Below are positions 21,091 to 32,990 of a stretch of 64,000 bases of DNA, one piece after another; the stretch's first letter is position 1; the number at the start of each line of letters is the position of its first letter. The DNA lies in NCBI GenBank assembly GCA_003550325.1, contig QKWP01000246.1:192504-256503 (forward strand), written 5' to 3'. The notes beneath the pieces were generated by a model. The model saw only the letters and a list, made by a program, of their open reading frames with translations. It was not told the DNA's origin and did not search any database. Source of the DNA: Gigaspora rosea. Its lineage: Eukaryota; Glomeromycota; Glomeromycetes; Diversisporales; Gigasporaceae. The position numbers and the translations under genes were made by a program.

Positions 21091-22456
21091 GTATACAGAA
21101 TTCGATTAATGCTCTAGTATGTTTCTCGTCATTAAGGTGATAGATTAACAGTTTTTTTAAAGGTGCATTGCAATGACTGAGGAGAATGTCCATAAATGGT
21201 TGCCATTCGTCTCCTAAGTCAAGATAATGCAATGTAAACAGCAAAATTTCTGCAAATTGAATGACGTGTACTTTCAGTTCTTCTTCTTGAATATCATCGT
21301 CAAAGAAGCACCTTAATGAGAGAAATTGAAGCTTGTGCAAATTACCAATAAGTTCTAAGAGTTGTATAGAAAACTCAATATTAGAAATATAGAGATATGT
21401 AATGTTTGGGCAGAAGGACTTAAGTGCTTCTAAAAAAAACAATACTTCATGAATATTATCATCCAAAGTATCCGGTTCAAAACTTAATTGTTGTAATAAT
21501 AAACCAGAATTTTTTAAAATCAATAGTATAGTCTGCACATCAATCGGGCAATCAAATACCTCCAAAGTGCTTATTTTACAATCTAATAAATTCAATAGTT
21601 TCGAACTACAATCCCGAATACGAAGTGTTTCTAAAGTTTTGCAATCTTTAAGTACCTCAAACTCTTTGTTATAAGCACATTTATTATTATAACTTGCTGT
21701 AAAGAGTTTTTTTGACACTCTAAAGCTGAAATGATACCATAAAATTCTGTGCGATAGTTGCCTCCATCTAAGCTAAACAGTTTAAGTTGCTCTTGTGATT
21801 TAATAATGCATATAATAGCAAGAGATAAAGAATGAAATAATCGTGGTTCAAAACCAGAATAAATTACAAGATCCAGAGAACTAATTGTCATAATATGTTT
21901 TGCTAAAACCTTTAAGAATATAGTAATATTTTCAATGTTGAATCCTGGCATTACTGACAAAGATAAATGTTGTAATCTTGAGAAAAATAGCTCATTACAT
22001 CCTATTGAATAAAAGATCTTGGCTTAAATTCAAATGATTCTAAAAACGATAAGTCTAATTCATGTAAAACGGTGCCACTTTCAAATAATAACTTTAATAG
22101 TAAATTAATTACAATAGCCATTAATGCATCGAAATAAGTTTTTGATGATATCGGTTTAACAAGATTGAGCTTGGTCCATTCTCTAGCTCTATATTCCAAA
22201 CCAAATAGATTAAGATCCTTTAAAACTTTTCATAATTAAATAGTTTTCTGAAAATTTTCAGATTCATCCCATATTCTTTTAAAATGTATTCTTCATCTTC
22301 GTCAAGGGATGAAAAATATTCAGAAATGAATAAAGATTTTTGATAGAATGAAAATGGATTTTGCCAAAGAATAGGTATTGCCATTTTGCACCAATGTTGA
22401 CTTACAAGAACACACGAGTATAAGGAATTAGGATTATTCTTTAGATTATACCAGGA
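21091..22456 (-). pseudogene. F-box/LRR-like pseudogene, main part upstream of the LTR insertion
   Basis: Read on the minus strand from 22456 down to 21091 it matches the intact gene at 60623-62185 from the F-box (NPNSLYSCVLVSQHWCKM) to the codons for ALIEFC, where the retrotransposon interrupts. The remaining C-terminus is at 13456-13590. Frames 22199-22002, 21960-21631 and 21718-21086 belong to one ancestral frame broken by frameshifts. The first ~17 codons are replaced by an unrelated repeat starting at 22457. Confidence 0.85.
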
Positions 22457-22530
22457 ACGTAGTACAAAGTATAAAGTGTATAGTTAACAGGCAACTATCT
22501 GTGTACGATTTACTGAATCTTATTGGATGG
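22457..22530. repeat. Dispersed repeat (ACCAGGAAC...GGCAACTATCTGTGT)
   Basis: Begins ACCAGGAACGTAGTACAAAG and continues GTGTATAGTTAACAGGCAAC. The same string of words occurs at 26637-26695 in direct orientation. It truncates the 5' end of the F-box pseudogene, so it is probably the end of an inserted element. Confidence 0.6.
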
Positions 22531-23329
22531 CATATTCAAATCGATCATTTGATGCGCATTGATATCACGTGTATAAACAAGTATACTGGTTTTGTTTAAT
22601 GTCATATGAAAGCGTTTTTTGAGTAACTTGTGGCTGTGCGCATCTTCTACATTCTGGCACGAGCCTCTATACCTATTGTGCTTGCTACTTATAGAATCAA
22701 TTCGAGGATTAGTATAATATTCCGCTACTTTCTGAAGAATATTTGATATACTATAAATCTTTATTTTTTTCGCTTGCTATAATTAATAAGTAGCTGTGCG
22801 GCGTAGTCGCGCTAAATCAGGAACAGATAATAAACTGTGTAAACGCAAAATAACATCTAGGAGTATTGTTTATAATGGCCAGGATTAAGCTTAATTCGAT
22901 TAAAATTCAAAATTACACTTTTTGGTGTTATTAACATTTTATACAGAAAGTCTAATTTAGAAATGTTGAATAAACTTCGATATAAATAGTTATATTTTGT
23001 ATCGAATATGGTGCCAGCGGCTTTAAATCTCAATAAAAAATAGCTTTACAAAAAATACTACTCCTCTTTCAAAAATTTATAAAATGTAAAACTAATACAC
23101 AAGTTTTGTTCTTTATAACCTAATGAATAAAACTTGTGGTTTAGATTTTAATTTAAAGCTAAACTAGTAGAGCAGTAGGCTTTTAAAAATTGCCAATTTA
23201 TTAGTAAATTGTAAAAATGTGAATGTATATGTTTTTTAATTTAACCCAATCAGAATGCAGCATTATGGTCACGTGATACTACTTTTTGGACTGTCGAAAA
23301 ATTTTTGGGCTCAAAAAAAATTTCACTTC

Positions 23330-23330
<1 letters not shown>
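22531..23330. other. No gene recognised
   Basis: AT-rich, short frames only, no tandem repeat or TIR pair that I can support. Confidence 0.5.

Positions 23331-23331
<1 letters not shown>

Positions 23332-23411
<80 letters not shown>
23332..23411 (+). repeat. Two long poly(A) runs (42 and 33 A)
   Basis: A42 at 23332-23373, then CTCTC, then A33 at 23379-23411. The lengths of such runs are often unreliable in assemblies. It could be the tail of a retroposed sequence, but no recognisable retroposon body precedes it. Confidence 0.8.
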
Positions 23412-23412
<1 letters not shown>

Positions 23413-23870
23413 CCAACTGCCAACTACACATTTTGATTGGATATACTTATATCACATGACTTTTAAACAAATATGAACAAAGTCATGTAATTGGAGGTTT
23501 AAAGCCACTGGCACCATACAAATACAGCTGATTTGAAAATTAATAGGCAAGTGATGAATTTTGTGATAATCATTAGCAAATTTTGATAATAGTTTTAGAT
23601 AGTGCTGCAAGCCAGCTTAGCCAGCTCAGCCGGTTTGGCCATGACTGGCGAAGTAAAAACAAGCTTTTATAGTGACTTTTTTGCATAAAATAAATTAATA
23701 AATGTTTTTTATAATTATGCATTAAATAATAAATGAAAACTACTCCAAGAACACCTTGAAATTTTATTCTAAATTCCACGCAAAAAAGCACAGCAAAATT
23801 CCACTAATAAAACTGTCAATAATCATTAAATGAAAAAATGTATTCAAACCAATTTTTAAAAAAAATTCCT

Positions 23871-24092
23871 TTTTTTTAGCTAAAAATTTCAAAAAAAAAA
23901 TAAATTTTCAGCCAAATTAAGAATTTTAAATATCATCGGCCTAGATTACAGCTGATTTAAAGTAATCCAAAACTTATCGAACCATTAAATATTCGATTGG
24001 CCACAGATGTTCCAAAATTTATGTAAACATTTCCAAAATTTTTAATTTGGCAGAAATTTTATTTATTTTGAAATTTTTAGCTATATAAAAAA
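23871..24092. repeat. Foldback repeat with ~60-bp arms
   Basis: Left arm TTTTTTAGCTAAAAATTTC... and right arm ...GAAATTTTTAGCTATA... are inverted copies, and both continue with CCAAATTAA. The loop contains GATTACAGCTGATTTAAAG and CGATTGGCC. Confidence 0.6.
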
Positions 24093-24786
24093 AGTGCTTG
24101 ATACGTAAGTATCAAGGCAGTTCTCAAGGTCAGATCAATCATGTGACATGCCCGATTACAGATAAATTGTTTGATTGGCAAGATGGAGTAATATGAGGTA
24201 ATTTCGTAAGGTATGAGGTAATAGGAAAATTAGAGTGTAGTTAGAGTAACTTTGATTAATATTGATAATGATTAAAAGGGTAGGGAGAGTAACCTTGTTT
24301 TCTTTTGCGAATTTTATTCTGGTTAAATCAACCATCCCCGCCCTAATGATCAAATTTCGTAATGACCTGTTGGACGACAGTTATGCAGGAGTTGGACTAA
24401 GGCTTAAGTTTTTTATAACCTGTTGGACGACAGCTATATATAAATGGCACAGTTTGCCTGTCAGGACGAAAGTCATGACAAGTAAAAAATAGAAAGGAAA
24501 AGAGCATGTGTAAAGTGCAAGAAAGCTGCCTGCGAAGCTGTTCGGATAAGTAGGAGAAAGACCCGTATAAGTGAGTTACCCCGAAGATGAGAGACAAAAT
24601 AAAAGAAATTTTTTAAGAAATAGGCTTATTCTACAATAAAATTGGCCCAAAAACATTCACTTAATTAGTATCAGCAATTTTATTAGAGAATTTTGTGTAA
24701 TTTTGGCTTTACTGTTTATTTACCGTGCATTTTTTTTCGTGGAATTTAGGATAAATTTTCAGGGTGTTGTTAATTTTCATTTATTA

Positions 24787-24960
24787 GGCCAGACCAAGTT
24801 GATTATGTGTTTTACATTGCCTCCCCTCTTAGTAAAAAAATTTTTGATAAATAGAACAATTCGGCAAAATTTTTTTTGAAAAAAATTTTTTTAAAATTTT
24901 ATTATGTGAACCACCCCTCCTGGAGGGTAATGTAAAACATATAATCAACTTGGTCTGGCC
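24787..24960. mobile_element. 174-bp MITE, TTA target duplication
   Basis: GGCCAGACCAAGTTGATTAT at the left is repeated inverted at the right. The TIRs extend about 40 bp through a TTTTACATT block to a CCCTCC-like word. TTA flanks both sides (24784-24786, 24961-24963). PIF/Harbinger-like by duplication type. Confidence 0.8.
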
Positions 24961-25131
24961 TTATTTAGTGTGCGATTATAAAAAACTTCGGTTTTTTTTA
25001 ATTTAGTTTATACAAAAATTCATTACAAAAGCTGTATACGAAATGTTTACTGCACCAAGCCGCAGCTCAGCCAATGCAGTGGCACATTAATTTAAGCTGC
25101 AGTTGGACAGACTGAGCCACTTGCAGCACTA

Positions 25132-26120
25132 ATTGTGGCGTTTAATTGGTTTTGGAATCAACTATCTTAATTTCTACTATAATTTGCCATAGAAATTTTG
25201 TACAGCATTGGAATTAACAGTTGTGGTTCTTGTACAATTTAATGTAAAATTTTTATTGTAAAAAAATTACGTGCATACGTCAGAATTTGGTTTATTCATG
25301 AATTTTACTATGATTTTAATTTTGTTACAATACCGTATTTGATTAAGGTTGATTTGGTACTATTATAATTAAACAATTGCTAATGAGTTTGTATTGTGAT
25401 GCCATTTTTGATCATAACTGGCTCATCGATATTTTAGTCTTAACATTTTGATCACATAAAAAAGTGTTAAAACTTGATCATATATTGCTGCATTAGTTTT
25501 AGCATGCTGATCACATTTTGGATATAACCATGATTTAATTGGTTGGTAGATTGACATAAAACTACGAACTACAAAAATTGCCAAGAAAATTATTATTAAA
25601 AAATTTACGAAAAATGAAAAAATCTAGAAATCGTCATCTGAATCTTTAGTTTTTTTTTATCTATTGCGGACTTGCACTTGTGAACTTTAAGTTTATTTAA
25701 TCAAGATTATGCAAAACGCTTCAAATTTGTAAAACTTTGACTTTTTTTACAGAATAAAATGTGATCTACATACCTTCACTGCTGCAGCATCCAATCATTC
25801 AATTAATCAATCAATTATATATCAGATAATAAATAATTGGATTTTAAATTATCTGAATTTTCCTCAATCGCCATTTGCAGCTCCTTCTTGACATATAATA
25901 TTTAGTTAGTGCAATTCTGAAAGACAATAATAAAAAGTGATTTTCATGCACTTTAATCGAAACAAAAACCTGTTAAAGCGATGTTTGGTTAAATGTTTCT
26001 CATACAATAGATAAATATAGTACTATGTGATGCTTAACGTGATGTTTAAGTGCAGAAATTCACATTTTTACTGCGTTTAATGCATTGTCCAATTAGTTAT
26101 GAGATGTACAGTAGACGTAC
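25132..26120. other. No gene recognised
   Basis: AT-rich, no supported frames, RNA genes or repeats. Confidence 0.5.
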
Positions 26121-26149
26121 GCTATTTTAAATGCCTTATAACCATATAC

Positions 26150-26720
26150 TTCGTGATATTTTCAATATCACATCACTCCGTTCCTGGTGCATGCAATACT
26201 AGAAAAAGCCTCATTTAATGCAAAATATAGAAACATCAAGATCATACTCATCAGTCCCGATATAGGAAGAATCCTGATGAGGATGGATAATTCAATCACA
26301 TGAAAAAGCGCTATACCACTTAACTTGCCTGTAATTGTACCCCATTCCTGGTATATGCATGTACACAGATATAGACCCGATATAGGCCGAATCCTGATGA
26401 AGTCATGAGGATGGATCATTCAATCAGATAAATCAGCGCTATACCAATTACAGAATTAACTTGCCTGTAAACGTACTTCGTACTCTGTTCCTAGTATATG
26501 CATATACACAAATATAGAAAGATCTGAAGTCACGAGATTGATCACCCAATTAATGCTCAAATTTTGCTATCTCCATTTAACTCTTTAGTAAACCATACTC
26601 TTCGTACTTTGTACTATGTTCCTGGTATTTATATATACCAGGAACATAATATGAAGTATGAAGTGTATAGTTTACAGGCAACTATCTGTGTGCAAAACCT
26701 TGCATATGATTGAATAGCAT
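26150..26720. repeat. Degenerate tandem repeats of ~140-160 bp (GTTCCTGGTATATGCAT)
   Basis: Four related starts at about 26177, 26342, 26481 and 26616, each with (G/A)TTCCTGGTATATGCAT-like sequence and then blocks such as CCCGATATAGG, AATCCTGATGA, GCTATACCA and TTAACTTGCCTGTAA. At 26617-26645 TTCCTGGTATTTATATATAC is followed by its own inverse. The last copy shares its tail with 22457-22530. Confidence 0.65.
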
Positions 26721-27024
26721 GGTCACATGTTCAAATTGATCATGTGTACTTTTCGTTTAATTGTTAGGCTGGGCATGATTCTGCCCAATGAAAAAAAAAC
26801 TGTCTGAATTAGTATGTTGATTTAGAACTGCAGAACTGTTTGTAAAATATTACAGGTTTTATGCAAATATTAACACGAACTTTTTTAGTAGTTAAAATTT
26901 TATAAAGCTTGTAGCAGTGCACGGCTTCTAAATTTAAAATATACCTGTTATACCTTACTACCTTTGGCAATCAATTTATGAGTAAAAAAAGATGCAGTAT
27001 GATTGTTAGTGATCTATTTCTGTA

Positions 27025-30000
27025 TTTTTTTTTTTTTGTGTGTCAAGGTGAGGTTTTGTCTCAACTTTATTAATTTGTATAAGTGCCTCCAGGGGCAGCT
27101 TTGGGTACATTTTATATTATTACAAAATTACTCCATGCACAAATTATTAAACAAGTATGAGACTCAGACTAATTTATCTGCAATCTAAACCTACTAGAGT
27201 GGTTAAAACTCACCTAGATTTGTATATCTAAAATTGAATTAGTAGGAGAGCTATATAAGGTTCACATAGTAGACCAAATAGAGATTTTACGTGAGGCTAA
27301 TCCTAATGGAGGGCATTGATTATTAGTGTGTTGTTGATCAGGGAGGTCGCATATGCAGCTATAAGTATAAGAGATTCTGGTGCGTAGTTGTATAGCAGAT
27401 TGGTAGAAGGGTGAGAGGTAGGTTGTGGAGTAGGAGTATTAGAAAGTTGTTTTTTATAGGTAGATAGTTTAGCACAGTAGGGTTTCCATAGATTTTCATA
27501 TATATTTTGTGATATTTTGAGAAGTAGTTTTATAGTGATATCTGATGCTAACTTATAGGAGCAGGTAAAATTAGAAATTGTGTTAATAAGTGAAGTTGGG
27601 ATGAATCCTTGAATAGTTGTATAAATGTTGGCTGTTAGGTTGTTGTGATTGTTAAAAGATAGGCATGAATGTTGTATAAGTTGGTTATGGAGGTCATATA
27701 GTTGGGTATTAGTGATATCTAGAATTTGTGAAGTGATAATTTGTTTGATAGAATTGTGTATAATCTGTAGGAGATTAGTTGTATCAGGGCAGATAAGCCA
27801 ATGTAAATTGTGCTCATGTGTATCGCAATTGATGCAATTAATTGATGTATAGTGTAGTGGATAAAGGTTGTGTAGATGGGATAATGTAGGAAGAAGTTGA
27901 AGAAGAATTTTGATTTTAAAGGATTTGGATTGGTTGAGATGAGAGTTGGTGTAGTTATAGGTACGTTTATAGTTGTTATTGAGGTAAAGCCATGTTGCAT
28001 TCCAGTCTATTTGAGGTGAAAGAGGTATAATATTGTTCATACGATGTTGGGAAGACCACATTGCAATGGTATGTGCATTACAGATGTTTTTAATTGCTCT
28101 GCGAGATGGTTGCTCTACAGTTACATTATTGTAAGATAAAGAGTATGATAGGTTGTAAATATTGTTGTAATTTAGTGTAAGGTACGTTTTGGAGTGTGAA
28201 CTAGGGTTTTTAGAGAGGTTGTTAGCAAGGTTATTGTATATACAGTCCTGGTGTGCAGGTACTTTGTGTAATGTAATTTGAAGGTTGTAGGATTGAATAA
28301 GGTTTAGTAAGGTATGCCAAATAGGCCAGTAGTTGTAGGCATATTGTTTGTGAGGAGAAGGAGGTTTATGGAATAAGTTGTGAAATTTGGAAATGATAGA
28401 TTGGGAGTCTGTGTATATAGATATTTTACTATTACGTGGGCATGTACAAATTGCAGAAAGAATAGCTATAAGCTCAGCTTTGTAAGAGGAAGGCCAGTAT
28501 CGTATTTGGGCAGAGTATGATTGAACAATAGAGTTGTCATGAGTTTGGATCCAACCAATACTCATTTTGCATCTTTCATTAGTAATATTAGTAACTGAAC
28601 CATCAGTATAGAAGGTGAGTGAATTAAGTGATTGGTTATTGGATGCAATTTGGTATAAGGAGTTAGAGGCTGTATTGGATATAAAGATTTCATGAATAGG
28701 GTTGTTAGGAATTGGTAGTATTGGGATAGGAGGTGTGTTTTGTGTATTGCGAACTGCTATAGAATAAAGCAAGTCTAGAAAATTAGCATAAATTTTGAGT
28801 TTGTTAGGAGGATTGTAATAGCACTTCCTTCCATTGAATTGGGTAGAAAGTGTAGCAGAGATATCAAAAGTACAGTGATCAGAAATTCGATTGGTGTTGT
28901 AACTACAACCTGTACATGGCATACAGATAGTTTCAGGTATTGGATAGAGATTGGAGTTGTGGCTATTTGTTTGAATAGTCCAGTGTGTAATATTGATAGT
29001 GTTGGTGCTATTATTAAATTTGCGAGCTTTCCCTATAATAATGTCTTGGGTATTTTCATTGTATGTGATAAGCCAAGGTTTAGATTTACTGCGAAAATGA
29101 CCTGTAGTAAAGGATAAAGTATTTGTAGGTGGTAGTTGCAGAGAGGAGGAAATAGAGCGAGTTGTGGGGTTAGATAGGATTATTTGTTCAAGAGTGGTAA
29201 ACCAGCCCGGTTTACGACCTGTATATAGTTGGTTAGTGCGAGATGAAATATGATTCCATTCTAGCAATGTAGAATTGTCAAAGGATGTGAGTTGTTGAAG
29301 ATAGATAATATTTTTGAAGCGGAGTTGTCTTTTGAAGTGTATGTACTGAGGGTGGGTATTAAGAATAGATTCAAGAGAAGTGTAGGGATATTGTAAAGTA
29401 AAGGGCTTTGAGTTGTATGGGTTGGTATTAATAGATAAACCAGTATAGTTAAGAAGGTGAATAATTTTACAAGTTGTCGTGTTTTTATTGGAACCATCAA
29501 TTTTGGGGTTAGGGTGATGTAAAATATTTATAGGTGACCAGAGATTGTTTTGTAGATCCTGTAGACGTATGTGTGTGCTAATACCGAGGAGGTCTGGATT
29601 ATTAATTCGTAGTAAAAGGTTAGGGATGTGATGTTGTAGTTGGATGTCCCAAATATTTTTAATACCATAGATATTATGATTTAACATAGTGCTATTTGGT
29701 GTAGTTGATGAGAGATGAGATTTATGTTTTGCGATTATAAGATATTTAGAAAGAAGTTTGAGGCATAGTGATTTGGATAATACAATATTGTGTATGCGGT
29801 ATTCAAGGATTGGAGTGATGACATTGTTAATTATATAACAGACTTGTTTGTCTGTAATCTTTTTAGGACGTAATATTTGTAAAAGTTGAAATATTTCTTG
29901 AGTAATATGTTTAGCTTGTATAAAATATTTAGCAGTAGCTGTAAACCAGCATCCTAAGAATTTGAAAGGTGTGTGTAAAGGTTGGATTGGAATTGGAGAG

Positions 30001-32990
30001 TTAAGGAATTGAAGGGAAGATTGGGACTTAGTGTTAGATAGGAGGATGGATTTGCTAGGGTTAACTTGAATATGTGCCATAGAATAAAATGTAGCTGCAG
30101 TATTAAGTATTTGTTGTAACTGATCAGAAGAGGGAGCAATCCATAGTGTATCATCCATATATGCGAGAACTGAAGTTGATGTTTGTATAGTTTGACTTTG
30201 TATTGGATGAATAGAAGAAGTATATGTAGAAGATATTGTATAGCCAGTAAATTTGGTTTTGATTTTATTAATGAGAGGGTCATAATATATTCTCCATAAA
30301 AGTGGTGTTATTGTTTCTCCTTGATCAATTCCATCTTGTACTGGATAGCGTGGAGATAGTCCCAGATTAGTTATAACTTGGTTGGATCGGAAGAGTAGAA
30401 GATTAGTAAGAATATTAATGAGCTGATTAGGAAATTGGAAGCGCCTGAGAGATAGTTTAAGTAGATCTATATTGACCGAATCATATGCCTTGCTCATATC
30501 CTGAGATAGGAGCCAAAGCTGTTGTTTGTTGCAGTATGCATGTTCAATGAAGTTATTGAGTATATGTATAGGGGTATTGGTACTATTACCAGGAAGTGCA
30601 ATGTAATTGTGAGGGTTGAGAATAGAGTGTTCAGATAAGGTTTGGTTTAAGCGATTAGTTAAGATTTTTGTATAAAGTTTTTTGGTATGTTCTATGAGAC
30701 TAATTGGTCAGGTATTGTTGAGGTTACCGTCAAATTGGGGCTTTTTGGAGATTGGGTATATTCTGCTATCCTTCCACTGTTTGGGAATATTTTGTGATTG
30801 GATACATCGGTTGAGTAGTGATGTTATTGCCTAGAGCATATTTGGTCCTATATGTTTCAACATTTCATAGCTAATTCCCGAAGGACCACATGCTTTGTTG
30901 TTAGGAAGTTGACTGATTGTGTTTTGAACTTCTTCTAGTGTAATAGGTTGTAGAATAGAATTATACCAGGATGGGTTGATAGTTGAAATTGGAGTGTATT
31001 CTTGTGACCAGTATTGGTCAAAAATGGTTTGGTTATATGGCTGGTGATGTGTCCATTGTTCAAAATGATGTGAAATATGCTGTTTAATGAGTGTAGGGTC
31101 AGTGATAACTTGATTAGTAGTAGTAATATTGTGAAAATGTACAGGGTCTTTGTGTCTGTTGAGGATACTATTAATCATTTTAGTAGGTTGAGTTAGTAGC
31201 TTTTCTTGTCTTCTTTGAATAGCTTGACTAATATGATTGCATAAGTGTTGAGAGTTTTCAAGGTTTCGTGCATGATATATGGTTTTAAGAAAGGGTTTGG
31301 TAGAGTTGAGCCAGTTTGAAAATTCATCTGGATGATGAGGGGGTGGAGGGATTTGAAAGTTATGTTTAGTATTAATGTAATCAATGAGATCATATGTAGG
31401 TTGTGATATAGGTGTATTATTTTTAAGGGCTGTTTTGGTATGATAAATGATTTTGCTAATGTTTTTGAGATCTTTGTGTAAATTGGTAGCTTTTGGAGTA
31501 AAAGTATGAGTAAAGTTACGGATAGTATATTTGTGATTAGGAATGTGGGAAAGGGCAGCGTTAATTATACTGATCTGTATCTTGTGCCATGTTTTTTCAA
31601 GAGATTCAGTTGTTGTAGTATTAAGTGGAATATGGTGATATTGGATATAATGGTTGATTTGGTTTGTAAAGTCTTCCCATTTTTCTGTTGTCATGGCCTT
31701 ATAGTTAAAAGTGCGGCGTTTATTACGATGTTTATGTTTGGGTTGTTGGCAGGTTGGAAAGGACCATTGACTTATAAGTATTTGGTGATCACTATGAGTA
31801 GATGATGAAGGATCATCGAGGTAGAAGGTGGTGAGATATGGAATTATTGGTTGGGCTGCCCAGATATAGTCAATTTGGCTACTGTATCTATTACTACTCC
31901 ATGTATGATCTAATGTATTAGTATATGAGGCAAGATCGTACATATTAGATCTATTAAGATGGTTAAGAAGTAGGTATTTTGATGAAGAGGGTAATGAGGT
32001 GAGCATTGAGGCATTAAAGTCTCCTAAGATTATAGGGTGTAGTTGGTGCTGGAGTGCTTGTTGTAACCATTGTATAACCTTGTTTTGTGTTTTGTTTCTG
32101 GTGGTAGAGTTTGTAGATGATAGGTAAACAGAAATAATTCTGAATTTGAAGTCATGTTTAAAAAATATGTCTATGGCGATAGCCCCTCCTGGGTGGTTTA
32201 AAATATTATGAACATGAGGTTGAAGAATATTGCTTATCATAATACCAGTTCCCTCTTTGGATTCAAGAGAGTTCGACCAAAAGTATGAGAATTGAGAAGT
32301 GTTAAGAAATCGATTAGATGGAAGGTCAGCTATTTTTGTTTCAGTAATACTAATGATATGTAGGTTATTTTTGGAACAGTACTCTTCCCATAAAAGTTTT
32401 TTCTCTGGGTTGTTGTATCCTTGAACATTGTGGGTAGCTATATTTAGAGTTAGCAGGGGATTAGTGGATTGGGGTAAGATTGTAGGATTAGAAGGTGAAG
32501 ATTTGAGTAGAATCTTGTCACAGAGTAGCAAGTCCTCAAAGCATAAAAGAGAGTGATTAGATAAGGGTGTAGAATCATCAGGTAAGTATATATGTGCTTC
32601 TTTGTAATCTGTTGTTTTGTTTATATAAATAGATATTTTGATGTATTGTTGAGAATAGTACTGAGGGTAGTTATCATGTATGTATCATAAAAAGGATCCA
32701 ATTGTTTAAGATGGTAGTAAGATTGGTAGTTTGTAGTAATGAAGAAATCTATTGTAGCACGTAGTGAAGGTGTTTTGGTTTAGGTTTTGTAAAGTTTATA
32801 CCTCAGAAGGATGGTATGAATTGGTATCTGAGGTATGTTTATGTTCTGTAGAAGCACTCGCCGTTTTATGCTCGGTTCTCACAACTGCACAGGATACCAT
32901 AGTCTGCCCTGTTCGTTGGGTCTGACCATCATTATCTTGGTCCTCCGATATCAATTTTTGTATTTAAGATGGATCTAATCCAAAAAGGTA
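27025..32990 (-). mobile_element. LINE (non-LTR retrotransposon), near full ORF2
   Basis: The minus strand encodes an apurinic-type endonuclease, reverse transcriptase and RNase H in one frame, then a ~265-bp 3' untranslated region ending in a 13-base poly(A) (plus-strand T run 27025-27037). The 5' boundary is uncertain. The leader 32532-32990 includes a ~57-codon Q/S/T-rich frame ending near 32800 that may be the tail of ORF1. Endonuclease plus RNase H suggests the I/Tad1 group. No target duplication was identified. Confidence 0.9.
27303..32531 (-). pseudogene. LINE ORF2: endonuclease-RT-RNase H, two in-frame stops
   Basis: One frame from 32531 to 27303, interrupted by only TAG at 30831-30833 and TGA at 30708-30710. 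Endonuclease (first 255 residues): Asn35 (HNVQG), Glu64 (ITETK), GDFN 170-173, Asp221 (QIDYIW) and SDH 247-249, all catalytic positions present. RT begins at GPSGISYEMLK near residue 550. After the stops come MSKAYDSVN and catalytic YMDD (residues 113-116 counted from 30497). RNase H (about 627-762) keeps Asp632, Glu675 and Asp697 but has Asn759 where the fourth Asp usually is (NNLANNLSK). A C-x2-C-x7-H-x3-C knuckle follows at 888-903. Both stops are explained by single C-to-T changes (CAG to TAG, CGA to TGA), so the copy is recent though currently inactive. Confidence 0.88.

Larger units (their letters stand above)
23600..25131. mobile_element. Candidate 1.5-kb element with TAGTGCTGCAAG ends
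   Basis: TAGTGCTGCAAG at 23600 is matched perfectly in inverted orientation by CTTGCAGCACTA ending at 25131. Both subterminal zones hold AGC/GCT-rich words (CAGCTTAGCCAGCTCAGCC; CCGCAGCTCAGCCAATGC). The T-A-G start resembles hAT ends, but the 8 flanking bases differ, so no target duplication supports it. It encloses a foldback (23871-24092) and a MITE (24787-24960). No transposase frame. Confidence 0.45.

Noticed and set aside
23255-23476. Lysine-rich frame
   Set aside because: Created by two poly(A) runs of 42 and 33 bases; not a gene.
24262-24597. Overlapping frames on both strands
   Set aside because: Fall inside the candidate 23600-25131 element and include a direct repeat (CCTGTTGGACGACAG twice); no domain recognised.
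27649-31805. Plus- and minus-strand frames inside the LINE
   Set aside because: All overlap the endonuclease-RT-RNase H frame in other phases and have no independent similarity.
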